From Pontimonas sp. (GTDB lineage: Bacteria > Actinomycetota > Actinomycetes > Actinomycetales > Microbacteriaceae), in the NCBI GenBank assembly GCA_017852615.1, contig JAFMKX010000003.1:1-49942 (forward strand): a stretch of 49,942 nucleotides of DNA. The letters are read 5' to 3'. Below the pieces are notes generated by a model, which ran no database searches, had not been told where the DNA came from, and saw only the letters and a list, made by a program, of their open reading frames with translations. Positions 15,293-23,640 of this stretch are shown one piece after another. Every line of letters starts with the position of its first letter. Position 1 is the stretch's first letter. The position numbers and the translations under genes are program-made.

Positions 15293-17705
15293 CCAGAGAT
15301 ACCGTTCCCTGATCCCACACGACCCACTGGTCTGGTGGGATTGGCAGTGGTGGAAGCACGATACGTCCGGCAGTGGCGTAGCGAATTTCGCCGGGGCTGA
15401 GCTCTGTGATGATGACCCGATGGCGGGCCAGCACAGAGGCAATCTCGAGTCCTTTCATGGCCCAGGTCTCTGGTGTACCCACAAACTTGGTTTCGCTGCC
15501 TTCCCACACTGACTCGTCCCGTGTGAGCACGAGAGGAGGTCCTGGTGCCGGTGTGCTCTCGGGGGGAGCCCAGCTCCGAGGCGCACTGGCGCCGGAGGCT
15601 ATCTGAATCTGACTATCACCCCAGCGAGCACGTCCAGGGGGAAGCACGCCGCCGCCATCCCACGCCACGGCCACATCCGGCTTTGCCAGGGACATCACCA
15701 CCAGGTGTTCGGCCAGACGCGAGAGTGCACGAGCGTGCCGTGTGGAGCCAGACGAGGTCATCACGAGCCGGCCGGGAAAGGTTTCCACACACTCCACCAA
15801 CAGCGCCGCTCCCTCGTGCCCTGAGGCGTTCAAGCAGGAATCGAAATCATCCAGCACCACCAAGGATTGGGCGTTGGCGCTGGTCAAGCACTGCCACACA
15901 CGAAACGGATCGCTGGGTGCGAGCAGGGCTGTGGAGAAACCACTGGCAATGGTGTGCGCAGCAGTGGTTTTCCCGCAGCGCGGATCTCCCAGAATCAGGA
16001 CTGATCCGTGCTGCAGTTGATCAAAACCGAGACTCCGGTGACGCTGTCGTTCCGGGTCATCAGCCAGGGCCCAGCATGCTGAATCTGCAGCAAAACGCTC
16101 GGGTAGCGCTTCGGCCCATACTCTCCAGGGTGAGCTGGGGATGGCTGAATAATCTCGAGGGGTTACCGCGTCCACTCGGTATTCTCGAACCGGCCGCGTT
16201 GCCCCGGAGATAAAAATGCTGCCCGGCTCCAAATGGCGAGACCGTTTTTGTTGCTCGGGAGAAAGCTCGGGCATCCAGGAGGCACATTCAGACGCGTCAC
16301 TCACCCGAGCACATATTCGCAGCGAAATATTGGCCATCATGGCGGGAGTGAGTACACCGGTAATTCGCTGCGTTGACATGATGACGTGGATTCCCAGCGA
16401 CCGACCCCGTGCCAAGACATCGGAAAGCGCCTGCCCGAAACTAGGAAATGTGGTGAGCAACCATGCTGCCTCATCAATCACAATCACCAAACGGGGACAC
16501 TCGCACTCTGGTGGCAGTTGGGCGCACTCCGTTACCCCGTGCGCGGCAAGAAGCTGCTCGCGCTTGAGCATTTCAGCGTGGATGCCCGCCAGTGCTCGAT
16601 CCACCCGCGATTGATCTAAGTCGGTGACTACCCCCACCGTGTGGGGAAGCCCTGCGAGAGTGGCTAACCCGGCGCCTCCTTTGAAATCAATCAACACCAC
16701 CACCAGGTCACGCGGGGAATAATGAGCAGCCATGGAGTGAATCAGCGCGCTCACCGTCACACTCTTTCCGCTCCCTGTTGCACCCCACACCACAGCGTGT
16801 GGACCTTCCACCACAAGATTTATGGGTGGCTCCTCAGACCGTGTTGCCCACCATAAGCAATCCCGTGCGGTGTAATCCACTTCCAGACCACGCTGCCGCT
16901 CTGGTGCTCGAGAGCCGATTCGATCGAGCATCCACCGCGCCTGGGCAAGGCTCACCCCTTCTGTGACAATTTCTTCGCGTAAGCCCTGCGAAGTGATGAC
17001 GGTGGCCCGGGTGTCACCTCGTGCCACCACCACTGTGGAAATGTCCGCTGCCACTTCAGTGATGTCACTGACCCAGAGCGCGAGAGATTTCCCCACAATC
17101 CGAGTCGGGAAGGGGCCATGTACGGGAAAGTCCGCACTGCCCACGCGGGGCTCTAGAACACCCGAGTTCGCAAGACACCAGCTCACCACGATGGCTCGCC
17201 ACACATCAGCTTCCTTCTCGCTTCCGACAAACGCCAAGGATGCTCCTGCCTCGACCCCAAAAGGCATGCCAGCAATTCCCCCGGTTCCCGCAAGGGGATG
17301 AGAACTAGGAGGTGTCCACCAGTGAGTTCCCACTCGAATCATGGATTGGCGAGGAGGCAACCCCAGCCCCAGCGGGTCAGCAAAGACGTGATCAAGACGG
17401 GGCATAACGTCTAGAGCCTGAGTCTTCGTTTCCTCTCGCATCAAATCAAGGCGCTCCCGGTATTCGCTCACAGACTGGTCATATTCCGCCTCAACAAGAT
17501 CTGCGGAGGATCGGTGGCGCTTAACTCCCTCCCACCAGGACCCCATCACCATGAGAGGCCCCAACACCCCCATCGCCAGGGCAAGTGGCGAGCGAAAAAC
17601 TAACGCCATTACTACCGAGAGAATCACAGGGAGCACGGCGGGCAACCAGGGAACACTCGGGGGCTCTGCCGGTATGGGGCGAGCAGGGGGTGGACCGATG
17701 TTCAC
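15267..17705 (-). CDS. FtsK/SpoIIIE-type ATPase, EccC-like (two ATPase domains)
   Basis: An 812-aa membrane ATPase. Two hydrophobic segments lie near residues 20-60, followed by a coiled-coil-like charged stretch. ATPase domain 1 has Walker A GATGSGKS near residue 312 and Walker B LVIVIDEAAW near 415. Domain 2 has Walker A GDPRCGKT near 580 and Walker B LVVLDDFDS near 625. This resembles EccC of type VII secretion but with two rather than three ATPase modules, and it lacks the FtsK gamma DNA-binding domain. A GTG at 17705 is the only usable start before an in-frame stop. The FHA/zinc-ribbon gene lies 98 bases upstream on the same strand. A secretion role is inferred; no WXG100 gene is nearby. 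Confidence 0.8.
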   Translation of the reverse strand: MNIGPPPARPIPAEPPSVPWLPAVLPVILSVVMALVFRSPLALAMGVLGPLMVMGSWWEGVKRHRSSADLVEAEYDQSVSEYRERLDLMREETKTQALDVMPRLDHVFADPLGLGLPPRQSMIRVGTHWWTPPSSHPLAGTGGIAGMPFGVEAGASLAFVGSEKEADVWRAIVVSWCLANSGVLEPRVGSADFPVHGPFPTRIVGKSLALWVSDITEVAADISTVVVARGDTRATVITSQGLREEIVTEGVSLAQARWMLDRIGSRAPERQRGLEVDYTARDCLWWATRSEEPPINLVVEGPHAVVWGATGSGKSVTVSALIHSMAAHYSPRDLVVVLIDFKGGAGLATLAGLPHTVGVVTDLDQSRVDRALAGIHAEMLKREQLLAAHGVTECAQLPPECECPRLVIVIDEAAWLLTTFPSFGQALSDVLARGRSLGIHVIMSTQRITGVLTPAMMANISLRICARVSDASECASWMPELSPEQQKRSRHLEPGSIFISGATRPVREYRVDAVTPRDYSAIPSSPWRVWAEALPERFAADSACWALADDPERQRHRSLGFDQLQHGSVLILGDPRCGKTTAAHTIASGFSTALLAPSDPFRVWQCLTSANAQSLVVLDDFDSCLNASGHEGAALLVECVETFPGRLVMTSSGSTRHARALSRLAEHLVVMSLAKPDVAVAWDGGGVLPPGRARWGDSQIQIASGASAPRSWAPPESTPAPGPPLVLTRDESVWEGSETKFVGTPETWAMKGLEIASVLARHRVIITELSPGEIRYATAGRIVLPPLPIPPDQWVVWDQGTVSLVSAERFLP

Positions 17706-17803
17706 CGGCGTAGTGGAGCATGGCGCTGGAGTCAGTGAGGTGTTTCACCCTGAGTTAGGGAGAAGAGGTCCTCCTCTGTGCCTGTGGACCAGGGCGGCGT
17801 TGG

Positions 17804-18529
17804 CTAGTGCAGCGTGAACGACACCGCGCCGAGGGTAACCGTGGAGCCTCTCACCACCGAGTAGGTGTCAAAGGGGATGCACTGTAGTGCCGGTGACCCA
17901 GGTTCTTCCACCGTCGTGCCAGCATCCGTGTCTAGGTCCTTCACCCAGAAGACACCATCTTGCTGACCAAATTCCAGGTGCTCAGCGGCAACAGTCCCCG
18001 TGGTGTCTTCCAAGCAAATGCGCTGGCGGTGATCATCACTATCGTCGTCGTGTGTTCCGATAAATCCTGGCAACGCGCCCACCGTGACCGACACACCGTT
18101 ATCAAAATTCAGCAGAAAACGAAGTGCTGGTTCCGTGCGGCGGGTTTTACCCACGGCAACCTCTTCTGCCTGAGTGATATCAAATAGCGACATCGCCTGG
18201 GTTTGCTCCGCGCTGGAGTCCTCGGCATCTGAGACAGAATCCGCCGAAGATTCGTCGGGATCCGGGAGAAGAGGCTTTTTGCCCAGATTCAGACTGCGCC
18301 GGATCCATCCGGTGGCGCGCTGGAGGGTATCGGGCTCCGACGTCTCGGTGCTTTCTGCATCATTCTCGCCCAGTGTTATTTCTGGTTCTGCCGCAACCTC
18401 AGGAACCTCACGAGGACGCACCATCGATTGACCACAGTCGGGACAAAAAAGGCTCGTCACCGCCACCATGGTCCCGCACCGGGAACACGGGCGCGGCGGT
18501 GTTACTGCCGTGGCATCAAAAAGGCTCAT
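17804..18529 (-). CDS. Zinc-ribbon protein with a degenerate FHA domain
   Basis: A 241-aa protein. The N-terminus has a double CxxC zinc ribbon (CSRCG then CPDCG), the middle about 100 residues are acidic and probably disordered, and the last about 95 residues form an FHA-like beta domain. Core FHA residues differ: the usual G-R is G-T (GFIGTH), the S-x-x-H is A-x-E-H (VAAEHLEF) and the N-G-T is A-G-T, so canonical phosphothreonine binding is doubtful. I chose the ATG at 18529, which begins just before the ribbon; ATG 18616 and GTG 18655 are in frame but add an atypical stretch. FHA proteins often accompany EccC-like ATPases. Confidence 0.72.
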   Translation of the reverse strand: MSLFDATAVTPPRPCSRCGTMVAVTSLFCPDCGQSMVRPREVPEVAAEPEITLGENDAESTETSEPDTLQRATGWIRRSLNLGKKPLLPDPDESSADSVSDAEDSSAEQTQAMSLFDITQAEEVAVGKTRRTEPALRFLLNFDNGVSVTVGALPGFIGTHDDDSDDHRQRICLEDTTGTVAAEHLEFGQQDGVFWVKDLDTDAGTTVEEPGSPALQCIPFDTYSVVRGSTVTLGAVSFTLH

Positions 18530-18646
18530 CTCCACCAGGTTATCGCCACCGCCCGAGCCGACACTCGCAAAACACTCGCGGGGTTCTACAGCAATTTCAT
18601 GAGGTTTCTGCGCCATGATGATGAGTTGGCACACAGAAAGGTTTTT

Positions 18647-19705
18647 GTGAAGCACCTATCACTGGCATCACGCATCGGGCGCACCGCACTGGTCCTAGCC
18701 GGCACCGCGGCACTCGCCGTGCAAGGAGCAGGGGTATGGGGTGCTACCTGGGTGGCAGAAAATCAGGTGTTACTCAAAGACCAACTCGTCGCGTATCAAT
18801 TTGAACCATCGCCAGCCCTCAACGACTATGTCGCCTATTCTGGGCTCTCGGACACTGGCGAGCTTTACCTCATGACATCTCTGCCACAAATCGTGCCCTC
18901 GTACGAATTTGATCGCTACTGTTCGCGCTCAGAACCCGGTATTGGTGTGCTCGGCTGTTACACGCTTCGCGACCAAAGAATCTATCTCTACGACGTAACC
19001 GATGCACGATTAGTCAGCATTGAGCCCGTCGTCGCCGCCCATGAAATGCTTCACGCTGCGTGGGCGCGCCTTTCGCTTGCGCAACGCGAAAAAATTGCAC
19101 TTTTGTTGGAAGAAGGCTTCGCCAGCCTTGGCTCAGACCACCCGTTAGTGGAACGCATAGCCACCTATGAATCAGAAGACCCCACGTCTCGGATTCCTGA
19201 GCTCTATGCCATCTTGGGGACAGAAGTTGGCCAACTCCCGCAGGAGCTGGAGGAGCACTACGCCACCTATTTCAGCGATCGCACCAAAGTAGTGTCCCTC
19301 TCCGCTGAGGTCTACGCCGTCTTCGATTCTCTGAGCGGCGAACTGCTGAATCTCAGTAACGATCTTGAATCTCGCAACGCAGAAATTGAAGGCCTGCGCT
19401 ACACCTACGAAGAAACGTCCCAGGCTCTGCGAGTCGATGTGCTTGCTTTCAATGACAAAGCTTCCACCCCCGGCGCCTTCCCCTCTAAATCTGAGTTTGA
19501 GGCAACGCGAGCTGCCCTCGTTGAGCGACAAAACCGCCTTGAAGGCATGCGGGTGGCACTGCAAACCAAAATCGGCGAATACAACGAATTGCTTGATGAA
19601 CTCAACACCCTCAACGATGAAGTTTCTGAACTCAACCAGGGCATCAACATCACGCTCGAAGCCAAGGATGAGCTCGTTGCGGAAGACCATTCCCTGGAGG
19701 AATAG
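18647..19705 (+). CDS. Membrane-anchored protein with HExxH motif and coiled coil
   Basis: A 352-aa protein of no family I can name. A GTG start at 18647 with AAAGG five bases upstream gives an N-terminal hydrophobic segment (about residues 8-32) and an external remainder. Near residue 133 the segment VVAAHEMLHAAWARLS contains HEMLH, the zinc-peptidase signature. A glutamate-rich stretch about 65 residues later (ELEEHYATYFSDR) could supply the third ligand. The last about 130 residues are heptad-rich, predicted coiled coil. An earlier in-frame ATG at 18599 is possible. It is divergent from the FHA/ATPase pair and may belong to the same machinery. Peptidase activity is a prediction from one motif. 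Confidence 0.65.
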   Translation: MKHLSLASRIGRTALVLAGTAALAVQGAGVWGATWVAENQVLLKDQLVAYQFEPSPALNDYVAYSGLSDTGELYLMTSLPQIVPSYEFDRYCSRSEPGIGVLGCYTLRDQRIYLYDVTDARLVSIEPVVAAHEMLHAAWARLSLAQREKIALLLEEGFASLGSDHPLVERIATYESEDPTSRIPELYAILGTEVGQLPQELEEHYATYFSDRTKVVSLSAEVYAVFDSLSGELLNLSNDLESRNAEIEGLRYTYEETSQALRVDVLAFNDKASTPGAFPSKSEFEATRAALVERQNRLEGMRVALQTKIGEYNELLDELNTLNDEVSELNQGINITLEAKDELVAEDHSLEE

Positions 19706-19766
19706 GGTTATCCACAGAATTTGAGCCCCCCACTCGTGCGCTTGGGCTCGAGCGTAGGATGTGGTG

Positions 19767-20231
19767 ATGCAGTACTTCGCCACGATGAACAGCCCTCTGG
19801 GGCCAGTGAGCTTAAGTGCTCACGAGCACGCCATCACGGGCCTCACTATTGGCCAGCGGGCAAGTAGCACCACGCCCCATCCGGTGCTCACCCAGGCAAT
19901 GTCCCAATTAGAGGAATATTTCGCTGGCACCAGAACACAATTTGACGTCCCCACGGACGCCACTGGTACGCCCTTTCAGGAAGCTATTTGGAGAACGCTC
20001 TCGGAGATTCCTTTTGGTCAAGCCATGAGTTACCAAGAACTCGGCCTTGCTGCAGGGGTGGGCACAGCACCTCGAGCAGTGGGCGGTGCGGTCGGAAAAA
20101 ATCCCATCCCGATTATCATTCCCTGCCACAGGATCTTGGCCTCGAATCAGCGCATCACCGGCTACAGCGGCGGTGAGGGGATTCCCACCAAGGTCGCACT
20201 CCTGGAATTAGAAGGAATCAGTTACCGCTGA
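19767..20231 (+). CDS. ogt: Methylated-DNA-protein-cysteine methyltransferase
   Basis: Suicide DNA repair enzyme (154 aa) that moves alkyl groups from O6-alkylguanine to its own cysteine. The active site is IPCHRI near residue 117. The helix-turn-helix segment PFGQAMSYQELGLAAGV and the Arg finger in PRAVGGAVG are present. TAGGAT at 19755-19760 is six bases before the ATG, suggesting a leaderless transcript; two GTG codons precede the ATG in frame. The end overlaps the convergent yaaA gene by 14 bases. Confidence 0.92.
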   Translation: MQYFATMNSPLGPVSLSAHEHAITGLTIGQRASSTTPHPVLTQAMSQLEEYFAGTRTQFDVPTDATGTPFQEAIWRTLSEIPFGQAMSYQELGLAAGVGTAPRAVGGAVGKNPIPIIIPCHRILASNQRITGYSGGEGIPTKVALLELEGISYR

Positions 20232-20988
20232 TGACACAATCGATGCGGCCATCGCCATAGCTCTGCGAATCCACGTCATAACCCATTTCTGTACCCCACG
20301 CCACAAGGTCATCGAGGGACTCGAGTGTTGCGCCAGAGGTAATCAGATCGCGCACCAGAGTTCCTTTAGCCGCCTTGTTTCCGTGGCCCAACGCCTTACG
20401 AGCGCCTCGCTCCCCCGGCTGGACCAGTGCCAGGTAGACCCCGATGCCAGCGGGGACCGGGGCAAGACCTCGATACCCTTCACTGCGCAGATCCAGCACA
20501 AACCCGTTGGCCTCACTCCAGACGTTATCGGCCACAGAGCCCATCGCCTTCTTCCACTGAGCTTGAACGCTGCCCAGTGGTAAGCGGGAGTCATACGAGA
20601 GTCGGTAGGAAGGAATGAGATCGCTTGCTCGGATCAAACCCCAGAGGGCAGAAAACACCGCCACCGAAGCGTCACACCGGGTGTTCTGCTCAGGAGACAA
20701 ACTTTCCTTATCCAGAGCGTCGTAGAGAACCCCGGTATAGCGCGATAAAGCAGGCATCACCGGGGAGGAGAGAATGTCGCGGTTGCGAAGGATGTCACCA
20801 TCGCCGTGCGGGCCGAGTTTGAACGCCGTGCGAGCGGGTTCCAGTTCTTGAGACACCGACATCGTCTGCTCCACTAACGAACGACGAATATCTATCTGGC
20901 TGGAAAAACTCAACGACTCGAGATCGAGTACCCGTGAGGGGTCACCACCGATAACCTTCGTTTCCGAAGGCGGCAGGATGACCAGCAT
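20218..20988 (-). CDS. yaaA: YaaA family peroxide-stress protein
   Basis: A 256-aa DUF328/UPF0246 protein. In E. coli YaaA limits free intracellular iron under peroxide stress and has a DNA-binding fold. The family start MLVILPPSETK is clear, with the SALWGLIRASDLIPSYRLSY block near residue 113 and GNKAAKGTLVRDLI near 206. Its ATG overlaps the atpC stop codon by one base (TAATG), so it is coupled to the end of the ATP synthase operon. Confidence 0.88.
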   Translation of the reverse strand: MLVILPPSETKVIGGDPSRVLDLESLSFSSQIDIRRSLVEQTMSVSQELEPARTAFKLGPHGDGDILRNRDILSSPVMPALSRYTGVLYDALDKESLSPEQNTRCDASVAVFSALWGLIRASDLIPSYRLSYDSRLPLGSVQAQWKKAMGSVADNVWSEANGFVLDLRSEGYRGLAPVPAGIGVYLALVQPGERGARKALGHGNKAAKGTLVRDLITSGATLESLDDLVAWGTEMGYDVDSQSYGDGRIDCVISGN

Positions 20989-21254
20989 TAGGCCGAAATG
21001 ACCTCTGCCAGCCCGGCAACAATGGTCACTTGGTTGTTATCCACAGACAAGAAGCCATCTTCAGCCTTGGCCGTTACTTTCGCGCCGTCCAGGGTGGTAA
21101 TCCGCACTTCACCAGCAGCCAAGACACCCAGGGTGGGCTCGTGACCGGCCAAAATGCCGATTTCGCCCTCCGTGGTGCGAGCAACCACCATTGTCGCCTC
21201 GCCCGACCAAATTTCAGCCGTGGCGGAGACAACAGTGACCTGGAGGTTAGCCAT
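20988..21254 (-). CDS. atpC: ATP synthase F1 epsilon subunit (short form)
   Basis: An 88-aa epsilon subunit consisting only of the N-terminal beta-sandwich (LQVTVVSATAEIWSGEA, GEIGILAGHEP). The C-terminal two-helix domain, which in many bacteria inhibits ATP hydrolysis, is absent. The ATG at 21254 is two bases after the atpD stop and has AAGGA upstream; the frame is open further into atpD but those residues are not epsilon-like. Last gene of the atp operon, overlapping yaaA. Confidence 0.92.
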   Translation of the reverse strand: MANLQVTVVSATAEIWSGEATMVVARTTEGEIGILAGHEPTLGVLAAGEVRITTLDGAKVTAKAEDGFLSVDNNQVTIVAGLAEVISA

Positions 21255-21256
21255 GA

Positions 21257-22696
21257 TTAGCCGTTTTCCTTTTGGATAGCGGCCCACTTCTCTTCGACGT
21301 CGCTGATCGAACCCACGTTGAAGAAGGCCTGTTCAGCTACGTGGTCAAAGTCACCACGGGCGATCGCGTCGAAGGATTCAATGGTGTCCTTGAGCGGAAC
21401 CGTGGAACCTTCCACACCCGTGAACTTCTTTGCCATGTAGGTGTTCTGAGACAAGAACTGCTGGATACGTCGAGCACGGGACACCGTCACGCGGTCCTCT
21501 TCGCTCAATTCATCCACACCCAAAATTGCGATGATTTCTTGGAGTTCCTTGTTCTTCTGGAGAATCTGCTTCACTGTGGTGGCCACGCGGTAGTGGTCAT
21601 CGCCAATGTACAGCGGGTCAAGGATTCGACTGGTCGAGGTCAGTGGGTCCACAGCAGGGTAGAGACCCTTGGCTGCGATTTCACGGGAGAGCTCGGTGGT
21701 GGCGTCCAAGTGCGCGAAGGTTGTCGCAGGAGCAGGGTCGGTGTAGTCATCAGCAGGCACATAAATAGCCTGCAGAGACGTGATCGAGTGTCCCCGGGTG
21801 GAGGTAATGCGCTCCTGAAGGATTCCCATCTCGTCTGCCAAGTTTGGCTGGTAACCCACAGCAGAAGGCATACGGCCCAGCAGTGTCGACACTTCAGAAC
21901 CTGCCTGAGTGAATCGGAAGATGTTGTCAATGAAGAGCAACACATCCTGGTTTTGAACATCACGGAAATACTCCGCCATGGTCAGTGCCGAGAGGGCAAC
22001 TCGCAGACGCGTGCCCGGTGGCTCGTCCATCTGGCCGAAGACAAGTGCCGTCTTATCGAAAACGCCCGCTTCTTCCATTTCGCCAATAAGGTCGTTACCT
22101 TCACGGGTACGCTCACCCACACCGGCAAATACAGACACACCACCGTGGTCTTGAGCCACACGCTGGATCATTTCCTGAATCAACACGGTTTTACCCACAC
22201 CGGCACCACCGAAGAGGCCGATCTTTCCACCCAATACATACGGGGTGAGCAGGTCAATAACCTTGATTCCTGTTTCGAAAAGCTGAGTCTTCGACTCAAG
22301 CTGGTCGAAGGGTGGTGGTTCGCGGTGAATACCCCAGCGCTCCACACCCTCAAGCTTGTCGTCCGAGTTCAACACTTCGCCGAGAACGTTGAACACCTTG
22401 CCCTTAGTGGCATCACCCACGGGAACCGTGATGGGCCCGCCGGTGTCGCGAACCTCTTGACCTCGCACCACACCATCGGTGGGCTGGAGGGCAATGGCGC
22501 GAACCAAATCGTCACCTAAGTGCTGAGCGACCTCGAGAGTCAACGTGCTGGTGGTCTTACCCATCGTGACGGTGGTCTGCAGGGCGTTGTAAATAGCCGG
22601 AATAGAGTCGTGGGGGAACTCCACGTCGATGACGGGGCCCGTCACTCTGGCTACACGACCCGTGGACGTCGCTTTCTTGGTGGCTGTCTTGCTCAT
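21257..22696 (-). CDS. atpD: ATP synthase F1 beta subunit
   Basis: Catalytic subunit, 479 aa. The P-loop GGAGVGKT is near residue 160, GERTREGNDL near 190 holds the catalytic Glu, and the DELSEED segment near the C-terminus is complete. The ATG at 22696 begins MSKTATKKA with a purine-rich GAAAGAGA upstream; the longer open frame runs into atpG and is not used. Order atpA-atpG-atpD-atpC is standard. Confidence 0.97.
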   Translation of the reverse strand: MSKTATKKATSTGRVARVTGPVIDVEFPHDSIPAIYNALQTTVTMGKTTSTLTLEVAQHLGDDLVRAIALQPTDGVVRGQEVRDTGGPITVPVGDATKGKVFNVLGEVLNSDDKLEGVERWGIHREPPPFDQLESKTQLFETGIKVIDLLTPYVLGGKIGLFGGAGVGKTVLIQEMIQRVAQDHGGVSVFAGVGERTREGNDLIGEMEEAGVFDKTALVFGQMDEPPGTRLRVALSALTMAEYFRDVQNQDVLLFIDNIFRFTQAGSEVSTLLGRMPSAVGYQPNLADEMGILQERITSTRGHSITSLQAIYVPADDYTDPAPATTFAHLDATTELSREIAAKGLYPAVDPLTSTSRILDPLYIGDDHYRVATTVKQILQKNKELQEIIAILGVDELSEEDRVTVSRARRIQQFLSQNTYMAKKFTGVEGSTVPLKDTIESFDAIARGDFDHVAEQAFFNVGSISDVEEKWAAIQKENG

Positions 22697-22712
22697 GTCG
22701 TTATCTCTTTCT

Positions 22713-23612
22713 TTACTTCGCCGAAGCGAGGGCGTCGGCGCCGCCCACGATTTCGGAAATTTGCTGGGTGATTTCTGCCTGGCGAGCATTGTTGGCAAGG
22801 CTGGTGTAGGTACGAATCAGCTTGTCTGCGTTATCACTTGCTGACTTCATAGCTTTTTGGCGAGCTGCGTGTTCCGAGGCGGCAGACTGCAGCATGGCCG
22901 AGAAAATACGGTTTTCAATGTAAACCGGCAACAAAGCGTCCAGGACGTCGTTGGGCTCGGGCTCAAATTCATACAACGGGAAAATCTCCGTATCGCCTGG
23001 CTCTTCAACCCCCTCGACAACTTCCAAGGGCAATACCCGCACCACCTCAGGAGTTTGGGCTACCAAGGAGACAAAACGGTTGTAGACGATGTGGATTTCA
23101 TCCACTCCGCCTTCGTCGGTCGACTTAATGAATTGCTCAATCAAAGCCCCGGCGATATCTTTTGCTGTTTCAAACTCGGGCTGGTCCGTGTTGCCTGTCC
23201 ACGACTTCTCCACACTGCGCTGACGGAAAGCGAAGTTCTGCATTGCTTTGCGCCCAATGACGAAGTTGACAATTTCTTTGCCCTCTTCTTCCAATCGGGT
23301 GCGAAGCTCGCCCGCTTCTCTGAGAACCTGGGCGCTGAAGGCTCCCGCTAGTCCGCGATCGGAGCTGAAGATCACAATCGCAGCGCGACGGGGATTCTCT
23401 GCTTCCGTGAGCAAGGGGTGATCGATATTCGAATAGGTGGCGACGGCGGATACTGCGCGCGTTACCGCACGAGAGTAGGGCGCAGCAGAGACCATCCGGG
23501 CTTGAGCTTTCTGAATCCGAGATGCAGAAATGAGCTCCATAGCCCTGGTGATCTTCTTGGTCGTACTGGCAGAACGAATCTTCTGCCGATACACCCGAAG
23601 CTGTGCACCCAT
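22713..23612 (-). CDS. atpG: ATP synthase F1 gamma subunit
   Basis: Central rotor shaft, 299 aa. The N-terminal helix MGAQLRVYRQKIRSASTTKK and the C-terminal helix with NARQAEITQQISEIVGGA match the family; SSDRGLAGAFSAQV is near residue 89. Spacing to atpA (28 bases) and to atpD (16 bases) fits one operon. Confidence 0.96.
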   Translation of the reverse strand: MGAQLRVYRQKIRSASTTKKITRAMELISASRIQKAQARMVSAAPYSRAVTRAVSAVATYSNIDHPLLTEAENPRRAAIVIFSSDRGLAGAFSAQVLREAGELRTRLEEEGKEIVNFVIGRKAMQNFAFRQRSVEKSWTGNTDQPEFETAKDIAGALIEQFIKSTDEGGVDEIHIVYNRFVSLVAQTPEVVRVLPLEVVEGVEEPGDTEIFPLYEFEPEPNDVLDALLPVYIENRIFSAMLQSAASEHAARQKAMKSASDNADKLIRTYTSLANNARQAEITQQISEIVGGADALASAK

Positions 23613-23640
23613 TGCGTCTAGTCCTTATCCCTTGGTCGTC

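Noticed and set aside
17521..17748. A 75-codon minus-strand frame with a GTG start just before the FtsK-like gene
   Set aside because: Mostly overlaps the ATPase coding frame, has a Cys/Ser/Arg-rich shadow composition, and does not resemble WXG100 proteins, which I looked for here.
17764..17777. AGAGG-TCCT-CCTCT repeat between the FHA and ATPase genes as a terminator
   Set aside because: Five-base stem without a T-run; it contains a purine-rich stretch more likely to be incidental.
21272..22519. A 415-codon open frame antisense to atpD
   Set aside because: Shadow of a highly biased, strongly conserved gene; no family resemblance and no ribosome binding site.
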